The notes below the pieces were generated by a model, which worked only from the letters and a program-made list of their open reading frames with translations, was not told where the DNA came from and did no database searches. A DNA stretch of 64,000 nt, from positions 32,179,377 through 32,243,376 of the forward strand of contig OZ024861.1 of the NCBI GenBank assembly GCA_964017155.1. The letters run 5' to 3'. Below, piece after piece: positions 14,201 to 28,500 of the stretch (the first letter of the stretch is position 1; the number at the start of each line of letters is the position of its first letter). The position numbers and the translations under genes are program-made. Origin of the DNA: Oasisia sp. SBJ-2009. Its lineage: Eukaryota > Annelida > Polychaeta > Sabellida > Siboglinidae.

Positions 14201-17200
14201 ACTAAATATTTACCATTTATTCTGCTTTCAGACTGCGATTGCCAGTATTAAGACCAGCACAGCAGAATGGAATGCAGCAGAACCAGTAACATTGGTCAAG
14301 GGTAACAGGTAAATTAGATATGACAGATCTGAGATATGATGAATTTGATACTGAGGCACATATAGGCTAAAACTATAGAGCAATCAGCAGCTCATATTTT
14401 CAGATACATTCTGTTATGGACACCTGATTATGACCCACACCTGTTTATAACAGAGACCTGTATGTAGCAGACATGTGTACATCGTGGATACTTGTCTTTG
14501 ACAGACACCTATTGTGGGCACCTGTTTATAGTGGATAAAAGGCTTCAGCCGACACCTGTGCTAATTAAGTTACCTTCTTTAATTTTGTCAACCCAAAATG
14601 TATCACCTAGCAGAAATTTTAAGATTAAACAATTATATTGAGACATTTCAAATTATACTATATGCCTTAAAATGTCATAAAATTAAGTAATTTTACACTG
14701 AAATGAAAACACATTCCTTTACACGTTGTCTCTTGCAACCTGACACAAGACCCTGACACAAAGCTCAAGCACATGGCCCTGGCATTAGATCTTCATCTGA
14801 AACGGAATAATGGAAAGTGTAGATCTGCTGCTTTTTGTTCACTGTTACTTGGTACCTTTGAAGGTCTTCAAACTGCTGCAATTCTGAAATATTTGACTTT
14901 ATACAGTGTGAATTTCTGCTGGTTTCTGTAGGTATTTTGTGGAGATCTATAAATGGTAATGCATGGGTCTAACACCATAACATGGCAGAGACCGAAAGTT
15001 TGTTTTGCAGAAATAACAACAAGGATGTGATTGTACCCAAAAAGGTTGCCAAAAATGCAAAGAAAGTACTCTGCTAAAAGAATTAGTATTACACTTACGT
15101 TGCAGGTATCTTGTGGAGATCTTTGTGAGTAGTGCCAGTGCCAGTGACAGTGAGATTGAGGTGGGAGTTCACCGCGCCAACGCCCCATACAACGCAGCAC
15201 AGACAGCCTGGGGAAGAGATGAGAAACAGATGATCTCTGCTTCCACCATTGTCCAGTCTGAGATACAGGTACAGTTCATGTACACGTGGGAATAACTGAA
15301 AAATGTAAACATAAGCATAAATAACTAATTGTGTTATGGGGAAATATTTACCCCATGTTACATCTATAGATAGCTAGATATGCTTTGTGTCAGCTTCACC
15401 ACTGTGTGTTGTAGGAAATAGACCTGAGTGGATGGCCTGAGACACAGCCAAGTACACAGGAGGTGCAGACCATCTCCATTGACACACCAGATCCTACATC
15501 TCGCTTCAGAGTTGGCCTCAGTGGAATCTACACAAGTCAGTTAACTATTGTTTTGAGTGATTTAAGAGGACATGTTGATGTTTTAAGGTTTCAGTCAACA
15601 TATTTAGTAACTTGGTCATATTTTCAGCTGCAAAATACAAATTAATTTCCCACCAGCAGGTATTTTCACCTGTCACCCTTAATGATGTGTCTGTGTGTGA
15701 TGTCATCATCGAATGACTCATGATTATTGCTCAAGAGAAAAGAGTAATAGTCATGTTATTAAAACAATGTTAGTCTGTCCATCAGTAGTCTAATTACTTA
15801 CCATACTTGATACAAGGTTTTGTGGATACATTTGTATTTCTGTACGAAATTAGCTGAATGTGTTCTACCTGTTATGCTAAATCAAATACAGTAATAACTG
15901 TAGGACCCTGAGCACTGCCAACAAAACTCCCCGCACAGTAGCAGTGGTTTTGGAATCAATATGGATAACATTTTGATTAAACATATTTGTTGATGTGCAC
16001 AATGAACATACTTCCAGTTGGTCCATAGAGATTAATTAATAATGTTAATTACTTTTGTGATGTCAGATTGGCTGACCATGGCAGTGAGCGGAAAGGATCT
16101 GGCCAAAGCATTGTCCAGTTTGGTGACTATCCAGCCAGACACTGTAACTGTCAAGAAAGAACACAATGGCAACACATACAAGTTCACTGTCACATTCAAG
16201 TCAGACAGAGGTGGGCTGTGGCACGTTTTTCCTTGACCTCTGGTCGAAATGTTCTGAACTTACACATAAATTATGTGAAAGTAGTTAACAAAGTATTCTT
16301 TTGTAAATGATGTAATAATGATAAACGTTATCTGCATGTATTTAATTTGCACATACAGTTGTATTTAACTAGTGTTTTACATTCTGTCTCATCTAACACA
16401 TTTCTAATGAGTTCTTACATTGATGTTACATGGCAACAAATGTCAGTAAAATGTCCTTACAATAGCTTTTCTGAAGAATTCCATAAATGTGAAATTTATC
16501 CTCCTACAAGATATACATTAAGCTTGAGTTAGGAAGTGCATAGATCCATTAATAGTGAAGACCAATTTCAATCAGTAGTTATCAAGCCAATTAAAATAAC
16601 TTTATAAATGTGAAGAAATAATGTGATTTCATAGTTTATAGTATATTGTGGCACCTTCGATACTGGCATGATGTAACTACTGAATGTTAGTTGTGGCTAA
16701 TTTCTTGACATTTCTGTTTGTAGGTCCATGGCCTCTGTTGAGCATTATGTCGAGTGAGGACACAAATTTGAATGTAAAAGTGGAGCAAGACACCAAGGGT
16801 GTGCCTTCCTACAAAACAATCACATTCGCTTACAATGGCATAAAGGCTCCTCCAGTCAAAGTTGATGCTAAAGTTACAGAGGTAAATAAATAGATGCGTC
16901 TATAATTCATGGAAATATTGTAACCGTTTATTTTTAGACATATTTTCTTATGAAAAATATGTCCTTGGATCCTGTAAACATACAATTGTATTGATTTCAA
17001 AGTTGTAATAAATAACTACCCAATGACATAACATTTAATTTGGTGAAATGATCTTCAGGCAAGTTGCTAACTTTCTATGAAGAACATTTGTTTATTAAAA
17101 TGACAACGTTGCCTTGTTAAACAGTGGATACCACCTTGGTTTTCATGTGAAATTACTAGCGTTAATGAAACGGCATGTTGTTGCTTGAGAAACAAATAGG

Positions 17201-19546
17201 AAGAGGGCAGAAAAAAGAGAAGACAAAGAAAGATGTATTAAGCTGGAGAGCCAGTGTGAGGAGAGATCTCAAAGGGCAGATGTGACCTGAGCAGAGAGTA
17301 GTTGAAGAACAGAAATGTCGAGGATGAAGAAGAATATAAAACTGCATGCTGTCATATTGTATTATAATTAACTTACTTTGGAGCATAATGACGAAGATGA
17401 GTACAACGTTTCGATCCGTCAAGAACACACAAACCTGGATAAACCAACAGGAGTAGGAGATCATTGCCGGGCCACAGGACACACCGTTTCCTTGAAGAAC
17501 ACAAAAATACTGACCCGTGAATCCAACTGGCACAAGAGAAAAGTGAAGGAGGCCATATACATCAGACAGAGAGCCCCTACCATGAACAGAGATCAAATTA
17601 TCCCGCCGAAATCTGAGGCAACACATGTGACACCAGTAAGTGAACAAGTTCCGTAGCTGACGTATCAAAACGCCGTACTCAGCTTCAACATTATGCTCCA
17701 AAGTAAGTTAATTATAATACAATAAAGCATTCTTGGAGCCATGAACAATTTATTCACTATTACATGCTGTCATGTTTCAGGTGGAATCCGCCCTCAATGA
17801 GCTTCTGAGTGTCAGATGTCCAGCTAGTATCATCAGTCCCTCGGAAGACACGATGCACCTCCTGCATGACTTTGAGGACAAACTGGTGCCCTACCAGTGG
17901 GAGCACGGAGAGAGGGTGAAGTCAGAAGAACCCTTCTGTGGGCACACATCACTGTACAGCAAGACCTACTTGTTTCTGTTGTACACTAAGCATGACATTA
18001 GGACCAAACCAATCCGACTGAACAGCAACCCTTGGGTAAGTAGACAGTAACATTCATGGCCTTTCCTTTTATCATGTCACAATTTCACTTTTCATTCAAA
18101 CAGTTGCTCAAGTATTATTTTGTTAGGACTTCATTTATATTATTAATCAGTCATGCATTACTACCTTTGATAAATTAATTTCAGTTACATTGCAAAATTG
18201 GAGCTAATTGCATTGTCAGAAGTGAGTATACTCTTTGCTAATGCCAAATCAATCAATCTTGCATGGAATACTTGTAGCCTACAGCAAATTAAAATATTTT
18301 GTATTTGGGATGTTTAATTTCTTCATATTTTATCATTACTATGATCATTATCACAGACAAAAAGGATTAACACAAACAAGATTGAATAACATTGTCCCTC
18401 TGAAAACGTCTTTGATGACAAATCATTGGCTTATCTTTTGGAGAAACAAGTACTTTCTCATATACGATCCATAAGGATTTTTACTTTTGATGCTACTCTG
18501 TGTCTGCTGTTTCTATTACTCATTTGATATGCCAGTGAAATATGCAGTCAGAGTATGCATTACCATCTGTGGCGACAAACAGCAAGGTTTAGTTATATTC
18601 TAGTTGAGTTAGTGTGCATGTTTAGATGCGCAGTTCTCTGCTGTAGATATGTCTGGCATACCGAGGCTACATCAGGTCAATTCTGATGAGTTACGTGTAC
18701 TACACCAATGGCATCATGCATTGGAAAGATTGGCAGTGGTTTGAAGTGAAACAACAATTGACACAAAGCATGCAGTAAGTGTGTGTGTGTGTTTATGTGC
18801 ACATGTCTCTCTGTGAATGTGTCTGAGCATGTATAAATGCATATGTCCATTAGCATGCATGGATGCATATCGGTTTTTGCATGTATATAAAAAATAACTG
18901 GATAGATCGTTCATAGAGATGTTCGTATCACTGAACAAAACCTTTCATAATTATTACAAACAAAACAAGAAGTGGATTGCTTATTGTGGCTATGTTTTGT
19001 TATGTATTACCTGATTACTTGCTGATTGCAGCTTAGTTTTGTTGATTAGAAACCCACCTTATTTGTACAGAAAAGAATTGACAACAAATAATTGAATTAA
19101 ATATGTTTATGTTGTAAATCAAATTCCAATGGTATTGATATTTTACACAGGCAAGGGAATGTGCACTTTTTCTGTGCCATGTTTGTGTGCTCATAAACCA
19201 GTGACAAGTTGTATTTCACCAGGTGGAGCTACTCGTGCATGAATCTGCTTGAAATGATCCGAGGTCTTCATCCAGGAGCCAGCAGTGTCATCCTGAAGAC
19301 CCTAAAGCTAGAGGCAGACAAACGTCTACCCTTTCAGGACATCTTTGTTGATGCAATCTACTTCGGTCGTGTGCCAACCACTGAAAATCCTGAAGGTAGA
19401 TGAATATTATCAAACCTTTGATTTTGATGTTCTGTCAGGATTTTTATGAATTTACCCATACATTGTAATTCATAAATTATTACATAAGTTTGATGTATGT
19501 TGAGGTAGCAATATATTGCTAGAACTAGGTTTTTATCATGTGTTTA

Positions 19547-19590
<44 letters not shown>

Positions 19591-22500
19591 GTAAACGTTG
19601 TCATGAAACATTCTGATATATGTTATGCACTGATCATAACCATGTAGGTTTTGAATTTTATAATCTATTATTTGATTAATAACTATGCTGCAGACTTGAG
19701 TAAACAGAGACTATTGCCTCCATTCCGTGTGAAGAGTCTCTCCGTGACAAGTGTGGTCAGTAAGGTCTACCGACTAGAGATGCGGCCAAAGGAGTGCCAT
19801 CAGCCTCACAAGTTCTCTGTGTGCAACACAAAGGTATGTTCTAGTAAATGCGGTAATAAACACAGTGAGTTCTGGTGCAGAAACTGCAAAAAAAATAACT
19901 AAATATTTCAGATGTATTGTAGTGTTATTTCACCTGACACCTTTTTCCTTTGCAGGTTGGGGATGTGACAGTGACCAGGGTGCAGGGAGCATCGGAAGGA
20001 GTCAATGGACACTTCTCCCTGTCCTGGAAGGGCACTGACCCAGTTGGTAGGTGATGATACTTCCATGTTTTAAAATATCTTGGTTGTGAACAGCATAAAG
20101 GAAATTGTGGTGATGCTTAATATTTCGATTGTGTGTGCAGAAATCCTGCTAATAGTAGTGTTGTTGGCAATATGACTACGTTGAGTTATTTTACAATATT
20201 TAGAGAGTAGAGGACAGATGACAAATTGTGGTTGTTATGTGTGTATAAGAACTATTCCTTTTTGACCATAGATTACTTACATAGAAACTTTAATATAAAT
20301 GACTGCAGATGTATATGAAACTACTAATGAAGTTCACTGTAACAGCTGCTCTGCCTGTTCATACAGTAATTGCTGTTGTCCCCAAATACTTCTTGTCCCT
20401 AATGTAATCACATGAGTTGTCACCATGTCACAGACATACCTGGAGACGTGAATGGTGAGGACATGCAGGCGTTACTGCAGACCAACATCCCTGGCATGGG
20501 TGTCATCAGCGTTGACCGCACTGGGGACTGTAGTGCACCAGTGTGGCCAATCACATGGTTGACAGTACCTGGGGAGCTTCCTCTCCTAGAGGTCAGTGTC
20601 CTGTTAGCTTGTCACAGTGTGACGTTGACAGTTGCATGTTATGCTTGGTTCATCTTTACAAATGGCTACAGGTCTTATCAATGTTCTAAAATGTGTACAA
20701 GCAATGCTCTGACCATTTGCTCCTCTGTGCTGCTTTGTGATGCCCTGGTGCACATTGTAGGTGATATCAACTACGGAGTTGCATGGGTCGAATGTGACAG
20801 TGGCAGTGAAGGAAGAGACTGCTGGGGGTTTGTTCTACCACCCTCTGCCTGGCCATCTGCTCCGGTCACAGCATACAACTCCTCAGGTAGACCTTGTCAT
20901 TTATTGGTGTTTGATTCTTGGACTAGATTTCTGTGTTTATTTCATGTAATTAATATTCTATTAATAGTCTAAATATTCCAGGTTTACTTTTATGGCAGCT
21001 TATCACATTTTTACCCACTTTGCTTATGTATATTTGAAGCACATATTTACCCTGAGATTAACACACCCGACAAATCACATCATGATATCTTCTGCTTTGT
21101 CAGTTGTGTTTAGTAAATATCTTACTTGGATATGTATTTGTGATTATGCAAATGATGTGTCTCTCTTGGCTGTAGCTTGACATGTCATTTGCTGGTGACT
21201 GCCTTAGTATAACTGATGTGTTTCTCTTCTTTTTTAAATGGTGACTGTAACTGTATAGTCTCTCACAAATGACTGTCATAGTATATGAATGTGTCTCTAG
21301 GTTGTAACTGGATGTATCATTCACAGGTGACTGTCACAGTAAATGACATTCCCGTCATGTGTAGTGGCAGCTGCTCCTACAGTTGGGATGAGAGCAAGAC
21401 ACCAACAGTTTCAGCCATGTCACCAACATCAGGTAAGTGGATGTCTGTTTACTAACTAAGTTATGGTGAAAACATGCATGAATGTACATAGGAGAATACA
21501 AAGAAATAATAATTTTATTTTAATACAGTGATTATACTCAATTCATTAAGTGTTTGGCAAAGATCTGCTTGCCCAACCTACTGGTGAACAGAAAATTAAA
21601 TGAAGACATATTTCACTTATCTGAAAAAGACTTCTGATTCTTGGTTGCCAAATGTAACAGTGATGATTGAAAAGTGGGTGGTGGGGAAAATAATTTGTTA
21701 ACCCATTTTATCCTGAAGCTAGTGCAGACGAGTTGCAGCCAGTTCCTGATCATTTCCTCAAATCAATCTGTCAGCATTAAAAAATGACAGGCCTTCATTT
21801 AAAATGAACATAACTTTATTATTTCTCAATCAATTTTTAAATGTGATATACCTTTAGAAAGTAGATAAAATAAACTATCAAGTCGCATTGACAAACTCAT
21901 AGTTTTATCATATATATTTTATATGGCATATGACAAAACATGCCCAATAAATTCAAACCTATGTTGAGGTTTGTCACATTACTTTTCACCTGACATTTTC
22001 GCCAAGAAGGAGACAACATGTCAATGAGCAAGTTGACTTTATTTTATGCATTACTCTCTGCTGAAAACAAAGGTATACAACTTGTCCACATATCTTGGAT
22101 AATAATCTCATAATGTAAAATTGTTTGTAATAACCCCCATGTCAGTCGATTGAATCGCCAACGTGTGGTGCCGCTGAGCGGAATTATGCAAATTTGTGAA
22201 ATATTTTCTGTCAACGATGTATAATTTTGTGGCTTATTTCTTATAACTAATAAATAAGTACTCAAAAGTAACAAGGTTGGTCAACATTTCAACGTCACTT
22301 TATTGATGAAGTAGTTACCATCGTTGGAAATAATCTTAACTTTGTTTGGCACCAAAAAACCCGGCGTGGTGGCCGTGCGCGGTGAGCGAAAATGAATGCC
22401 GTTGTCGGTCGACCCCACTTCGATGGCTTCAAAGTATGTCTTCACGGACAAATATCGCATCAAATACCATAACCGTCCATCTTATATCGGCTATCCACTT

Positions 22501-25500
22501 GTCTGCCTTCTTGTCATCAACAGTATGAAGTAAATTAATGGAGTTATCCTTCGAAATACGTCAACCTTTAACGATCTCTGCGACTCGACGCCATCTTTGA
22601 TTTCACTTTGGCTTGGGGGTGCCGACTTTGGACGGCAAATACCCAAAGAACGGCACTGATTGGTTGAAAAATATGGGTTTCCTAGTGATCCCGATATACT
22701 GACGTCATTCGGTGTTAACCAGCCAATGGGATTCCAAAACGTCAGAGTGCGGGGAAGCCGTGCCAAGTGCAAACTACGACCAGAATCGTATTCCGGATAA
22801 AAAGGGTAACTACGACTAGAATCGTATTCCGGATAAAATGGGTTAAACTGGGTCAATAATTTTCATTCTGTTTTCACGTCTTGATTACAACTTTTCTCAA
22901 GTAACTAATAAAAACAATAATATGATGATGACATGTTAAGGTGATCATACTTAATGCGATTATAAACCCAGTAGACCAACAGAATAATTTATTTTTGGAT
23001 GTTCCCACCAGGTGCTGCTGATGTTGAAGTGACAGTGACAGGAACAGGATTCGACAGTGTCACAAAGGAGAACAATGTTGTGAAAATAGGCAACATCACA
23101 TGTGCTGTGTCGAGTGCCACAGATACAGAGATCAAGTGCACTGCAGGAATGGGTCCCGCCGGTCCACGCACTGTCTGGGTGTCTGTCGTTGGCAAGGGTG
23201 CTGCTAAGGTGGATGAAAGTAAGTCACCTTTTAAATCAGATTGCTCTTTTCTGTTTTTACGTCTTACTTATTACAATGTGGTGAACGTCACAAAGTTGTT
23301 GCTTTGATTTTTATACAATCTAAGTAGTTTAAATAAATACACAATTTTTATTTCATCTAGTCAGCTGTTTTGAGTAACACAGATTCACAACCAGTGAAAG
23401 GGCTCAAACTAGTAATTTTGTTTCATTTTTTTACCAGTTTGATTCAATATTAGACTTTATATTATGTACAATCTGGTTGGTTTGATACAAATATTCTTTT
23501 TATATCTAATCCTCTCTGATTCATGTAAACAGACATGACAATAGACTTATTAAGTGAGAACATGTCGTGTTTTTACACACAGGTGTGTCTATGGCCTTTG
23601 AGTACACCGCAGCTCTGACATCCATTTCTCCCACCTCAGGAGGAATTGGAGGTATGTCCTATGGATACTAAACTCAGTATTGCTGTTTTTCATTCATTGC
23701 ATACTAGCTACTGCATATCATAGTTTATGAACTTTGTTCACTGAAATCTGTTAAATCTCTACTCTCTAGCCAACCATACTAATGTAAGGAACCAAGACAG
23801 TCTCTCAAGGAACTGCTTAAACTCGTCCTTTAATAAGAACTTTAAATCATATTGGTTTTCTAGATTTCTTTACACATTATTCATTGCATTTTTCCAGTCA
23901 ATGAGAAATACAAGATAAATTGCTGGGTAAGTGGATAATGTTAGCATCAAAACAGCAGAACCTGCTTTTTATTGAACATTTCATTGCACAAGGCTGATGT
24001 AAGTTACTAGGAAAAGCTTGTATGTGAATTAAATATATTATATACTGCTAATGAAAATCTATTGTGGTTGTAGGTGGGATAGCTGTGACAGTGACTGGTG
24101 CTGGCTTTAACAGTTCACATGTGGTGAAGTTAGATGGAAATGACATTTGTAAGACGCAGTCTGTCAACTTGACTAACATCATCTGTGTACTGCCAGCAGT
24201 GAGTATCAGTACAGTGGCATTGGCCAGATGTAGTGATGGGTTAATAGTTGAGCAAGCTGGTTAGTTGGTCGTGTGGATGGGTAGCTTAATAGTTGGTAAC
24301 TGACTGGTTTGGTAGCAAGTTTTATGGATAAATAGTTGGCTGCATTGGAAGCTTCTAGATGAATGAATGACTGAATTAGGTGAACATGTAGCCGTCTGGG
24401 TATGAAGCTAACCAAGTTTTCATTGATTAGAGCTGTAGACCTGATAGTTTGGCTGAAGTGACTACAACATAAGATGGTCACTGTGTGTTATTTCAGCACG
24501 CAGAGGGAACAGTAGCAGTGACCATTGAACAGAATGACACTGTGATTGCGGTCAGTGACGGTTCAGTCCAGTTCAATTACCAGAATGGAAGCACTCCAAG
24601 ATTGACAAGTCAGAATGTTACCACAGGCACACCACTAGGTAATGTTTACAGTCTAACCCCATTAGGTTTATTTTGCATTGCTTGTCATAGAATAGCTGGT
24701 TGATGTTCTTGGTGTTGAAAGCACAATAACAAGATTTATTATCCTTACATAATCCCAACATCAACTACTACATACCTCTCCTTAAAACCCACCATCAACT
24801 ACTACAGATCTCCCCTTAAACCACCACCAATTACTACATACCTCTTTAATCACCTGTATGCTGTGCATTTATTTGTTCAAATTAAAATGCATCGGCTCCT
24901 ACAGAGCTCTCCTTAATCCTGGTATAGGCTATTACAGACCTCCTAAAACACATCATCAACCGCTTACTGACCTGACGGAGAGATTGTGTGCTGTTTCAGG
25001 TGGCCAGGTGGTGCGCATTGACATCACTAACCTTGGCACTGTGTCCAGAGTCTTGGTTGGTAACGTGTCAGCTCCAATTATTGCACAAGACACAAACTTT
25101 ATCACCATTATGCTGCCACCACTTGGTGACGGCGTCCACCAGATCTACTTAGATGTCCCTGGCAAAGGTTACCTTGTCACAGATAGGTAAGTACTAGCAC
25201 CACTTATATACTTACACATCCACTTTGTGTTATGTGACACATAAAGCTTGCACAATATCTCGCCAGTCCCCTGTGTGTCATCAGCTCTTTGCTGCTGTCC
25301 TCATGTCAGTCTAGTTGCCTATTGTTCACCAGTCATCATTCTTTTCCATGTTATTTTGATCTGTTTCATATTCCAAGTTAATGCTGTTTTGTTGGTAATT
25401 GGTTTTCAGTCCAGCTTATAAAGATCCCCCTTTCCTTTTTCAGGATTATGCAACATGTATTGTTGTTTTGTTGCTTGGTCGAGTCTGGTGTTGGAGATAC

Positions 25501-28500
25501 TCTCAGCATCTACCTTAGGATGGTGTTATTAAAGCTGGAAGATCTATTGCTCTCTTGTAGTGTAACGCACCAACACCCTTCAACTGTAGAGTAGCATAGA
25601 GAGGACATTGCTCAGCTGGTGTAGATTTGATGTAAGATAGAATTCATTGTCACATGTGATGACAAACTAATGTAATATTAGTTTTGAGATTGGTCTTTTG
25701 GTAGTAAAATGCTGATCTGTATTTTTCATTCATAATTTGATAGTACAGGTTGAGTATTTGCATTCTACTGGTTCTAAGATGTAGATTCAAGGATGTAGAT
25801 TCAAAATTATTATGTAAATTCAAATGTCTCCGGTGTCTTTTGTACAGCGGCTCTCTGCCTAGCATTTCGGTTGACTTCAAAGTGACAGGCGTGTCAACTA
25901 CAAAGTGCTCTGTCTATGGTGGATGCTATATCAGCATCACTGGCAGCGGCTTCCCTGAAAACAAGGCCATCACTCAGATCAACTTTGGCCGTGCACCCTG
26001 CAAGATCAACTCAATCACTAACACTGAGGTGCAGTGTCAGATTGACATCGCCAGAAAGGTGTGGTTTGTGGACAACTCTGGCATCCATCCAGGTGAGTCA
26101 ACATGTGCTGCCTCTTTCAATTCAATTCATATCTTTCTTTCTCCCTTTCTCCCAGATACTGGATGGGGCCCTTTGCAGGGCGTTTAAAGTCCAACGAAAA
26201 TTTCTAGTCCACTACAGGTTACATATTTACCCCTGTGTGGGACCTTTTACTTCCCCTGGCATATACACCAGATAGAAGGGACCACTGGCTTTTAGTGTCT
26301 CTTCTGAAAGACACAGGCAAATGTGGGGTGAACGAAATTGCCTAAGTTTCGAAACTGCTGTATTGAACCACCGTCCCCTCGATTGACAGTCCGGCGCTCT
26401 ACCATGCGACCACCACTCATATCATATATATATATATATATACTATGGTGTATATGAATTTTATATAATAAATAGTCACAACCATGACCATTTCTTGATG
26501 TTGTAAAAGTTATCTAAATATTTTTAGAAAAATATCACTATTTGTAAAACTTTCACCTAAACGGGATGTTCATTACCTGTCTTTCACCTGAGTATTAGTA
26601 CCTGTAATTCACCTGATTGTGATGTACACCTTTACCTGCAGAACATGGGGACAGATACCTGTGGAACCTGCCAATACTGACAGTGGAACAGGGCGATGAC
26701 GTTGACTGGAGCTGGGAACCCCCGGAGTTTGTCACTGACCTCAGCTACCGCGTGGAGCAGACAGCCAATGCAACTGCCTCTGCCTACGATGGCAGTGGCT
26801 TCCGCAGTGGTGAAGTCAATACTCAAACAGGTGGGTACTTGAGCTATCACCCCAACAGGTGGGTACTTTGACTATCACTCCAACAGGTGGGTACTTTGAC
26901 TATCACTCCAACAGGTGGGTACTTGAGCTATCACCCCAACAGGTGGGTACTTTGACTATCACTCCAACAGGTGGGTACTTTGACTATCACTCCAACAGGT
27001 GGGTACTTTGACTATCACTCCAACAGGTGGGTACTTGAGCTATCACCCCAACAGGTGGGTACTTTGACTATCACTCCAACAGGTGGGTACTTTGACTATC
27101 ACTCCAATAGGTGGGTACTTTGACTATCACTCCAACAGTTGGGTACTTTGACTATCACTCCAATAGGTGGGTACTTTGACTATCACTCCAATAGGTGGGT
27201 ACTTTGACTATCACTCCAATAGGTGGGTACTTTGACTATCACTCCAACAGTTGGGTACTTTGACTATCACTCCAATAGGTGGGTACTTGGGCTATCACTC
27301 CAACAGGTGGGTACTTTGACTATCACTCCAATAGGTGGGTACTTGGGCTATCACTCCAACAGGTGGGTACTTTGACTATCACTCCAACAGGTGGGTACTT
27401 TGACTATCACTCCAACAGGTGGGTACTTTGACTATCACTCCAACAGGTGGGTACTTTGACTATCACTCCAATAGGTGGGTACTTTGACTATCACTCCAAC
27501 AGGTGGGTACTTTGACTATCACTCCAACAGGTGGGTACTTTGACTATCACTCCAATAGGTGGGTACTTTGACTATCACTCCAACAGGTGGGTACTTTGAC
27601 TATCACTCCAACAGGTGGGTACTTTGACTATCACTCCAATAGGTGGGTACTTGGGCTATCACTCCAACAGGTGGGTACTTTGACTATCACTCCAACAGGT
27701 GGGTACTTTGACTATCACTCCAATAGGTGGGTACTTTGACTATCACTCCAACAGGTGGGTACTTTGACTATCACTCCAACAGGTGGGTACTTTGACTATC
27801 ACTCCAATAGGTGGGTACTTGGGCTATCACTCCAACAGGTGGGTACTTGGGCTATCCCTCCAACAGGTGGGTACTTTGACTATCACTCCAACAGGTGGGT
27901 ACTTTGACTATCACTCCAACAGGTGGGTACTTTGACTATCACTCCAATAGGTGGGTACTTTGACTATCCCTCCAACAGTTGGGTACTTTGACTATCACTC
28001 CAATAGGTGGGTACTTTGACTATCCCTCCAACAGTTGGGTACTTTGACAATAGGTGGGTACTTTGACTATCACTCCAACAGGTGGGTACTTTGAATATCA
28101 CTCCAATAGGTGGGTACTTTGACTATCCCTCCAACAGTTGGGTACTTTGACAATAGGTGGGTACTTTGACTATCCCTCCAACAGGTGGGTACTTTGACTA
28201 TCACTCCAACAGGTGGGTACTTTGACTATCACTCCAACAGGTGGGTACTTTGACTATCCCTCCAACAGTTGGGTACTTTGACTATCACTCCAACAGGTGG
28301 GTACTTTGACTATCACTCCAACAGGTGGGTACTTTGACTATCACTCCAACAGGTGGGTACTTTGACTATCACTCCAATAGGTGGGTACTTTGACTATCAC
28401 TCCAATAGGTGGGTACTTTGACTATCACTCCAACAGGTGGGTACTTTGACTATCACTCCAATAGGTGGGTACTTTGACTATCCCTCCAACAGTTGGGTAC

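Noticed and set aside
17162..17701. Minus-strand open frame of 179 residues
   Set aside because: It begins in the inverted arm of the Penelope-like fragment and runs antisense; the recognisable GIY-YIG sequence is on the + strand.
20412..20972. Long + strand frame of 186 residues as a separate gene
   Set aside because: It is a read-through of exon 24 into introns 24 and 25; the real frame of exon 25 differs.
22491..22856. Minus-strand frame with FYPEYDS repeats as a gene
   Set aside because: It covers the piggyBac-type terminal and sub-terminal repeats and resembles no protein.
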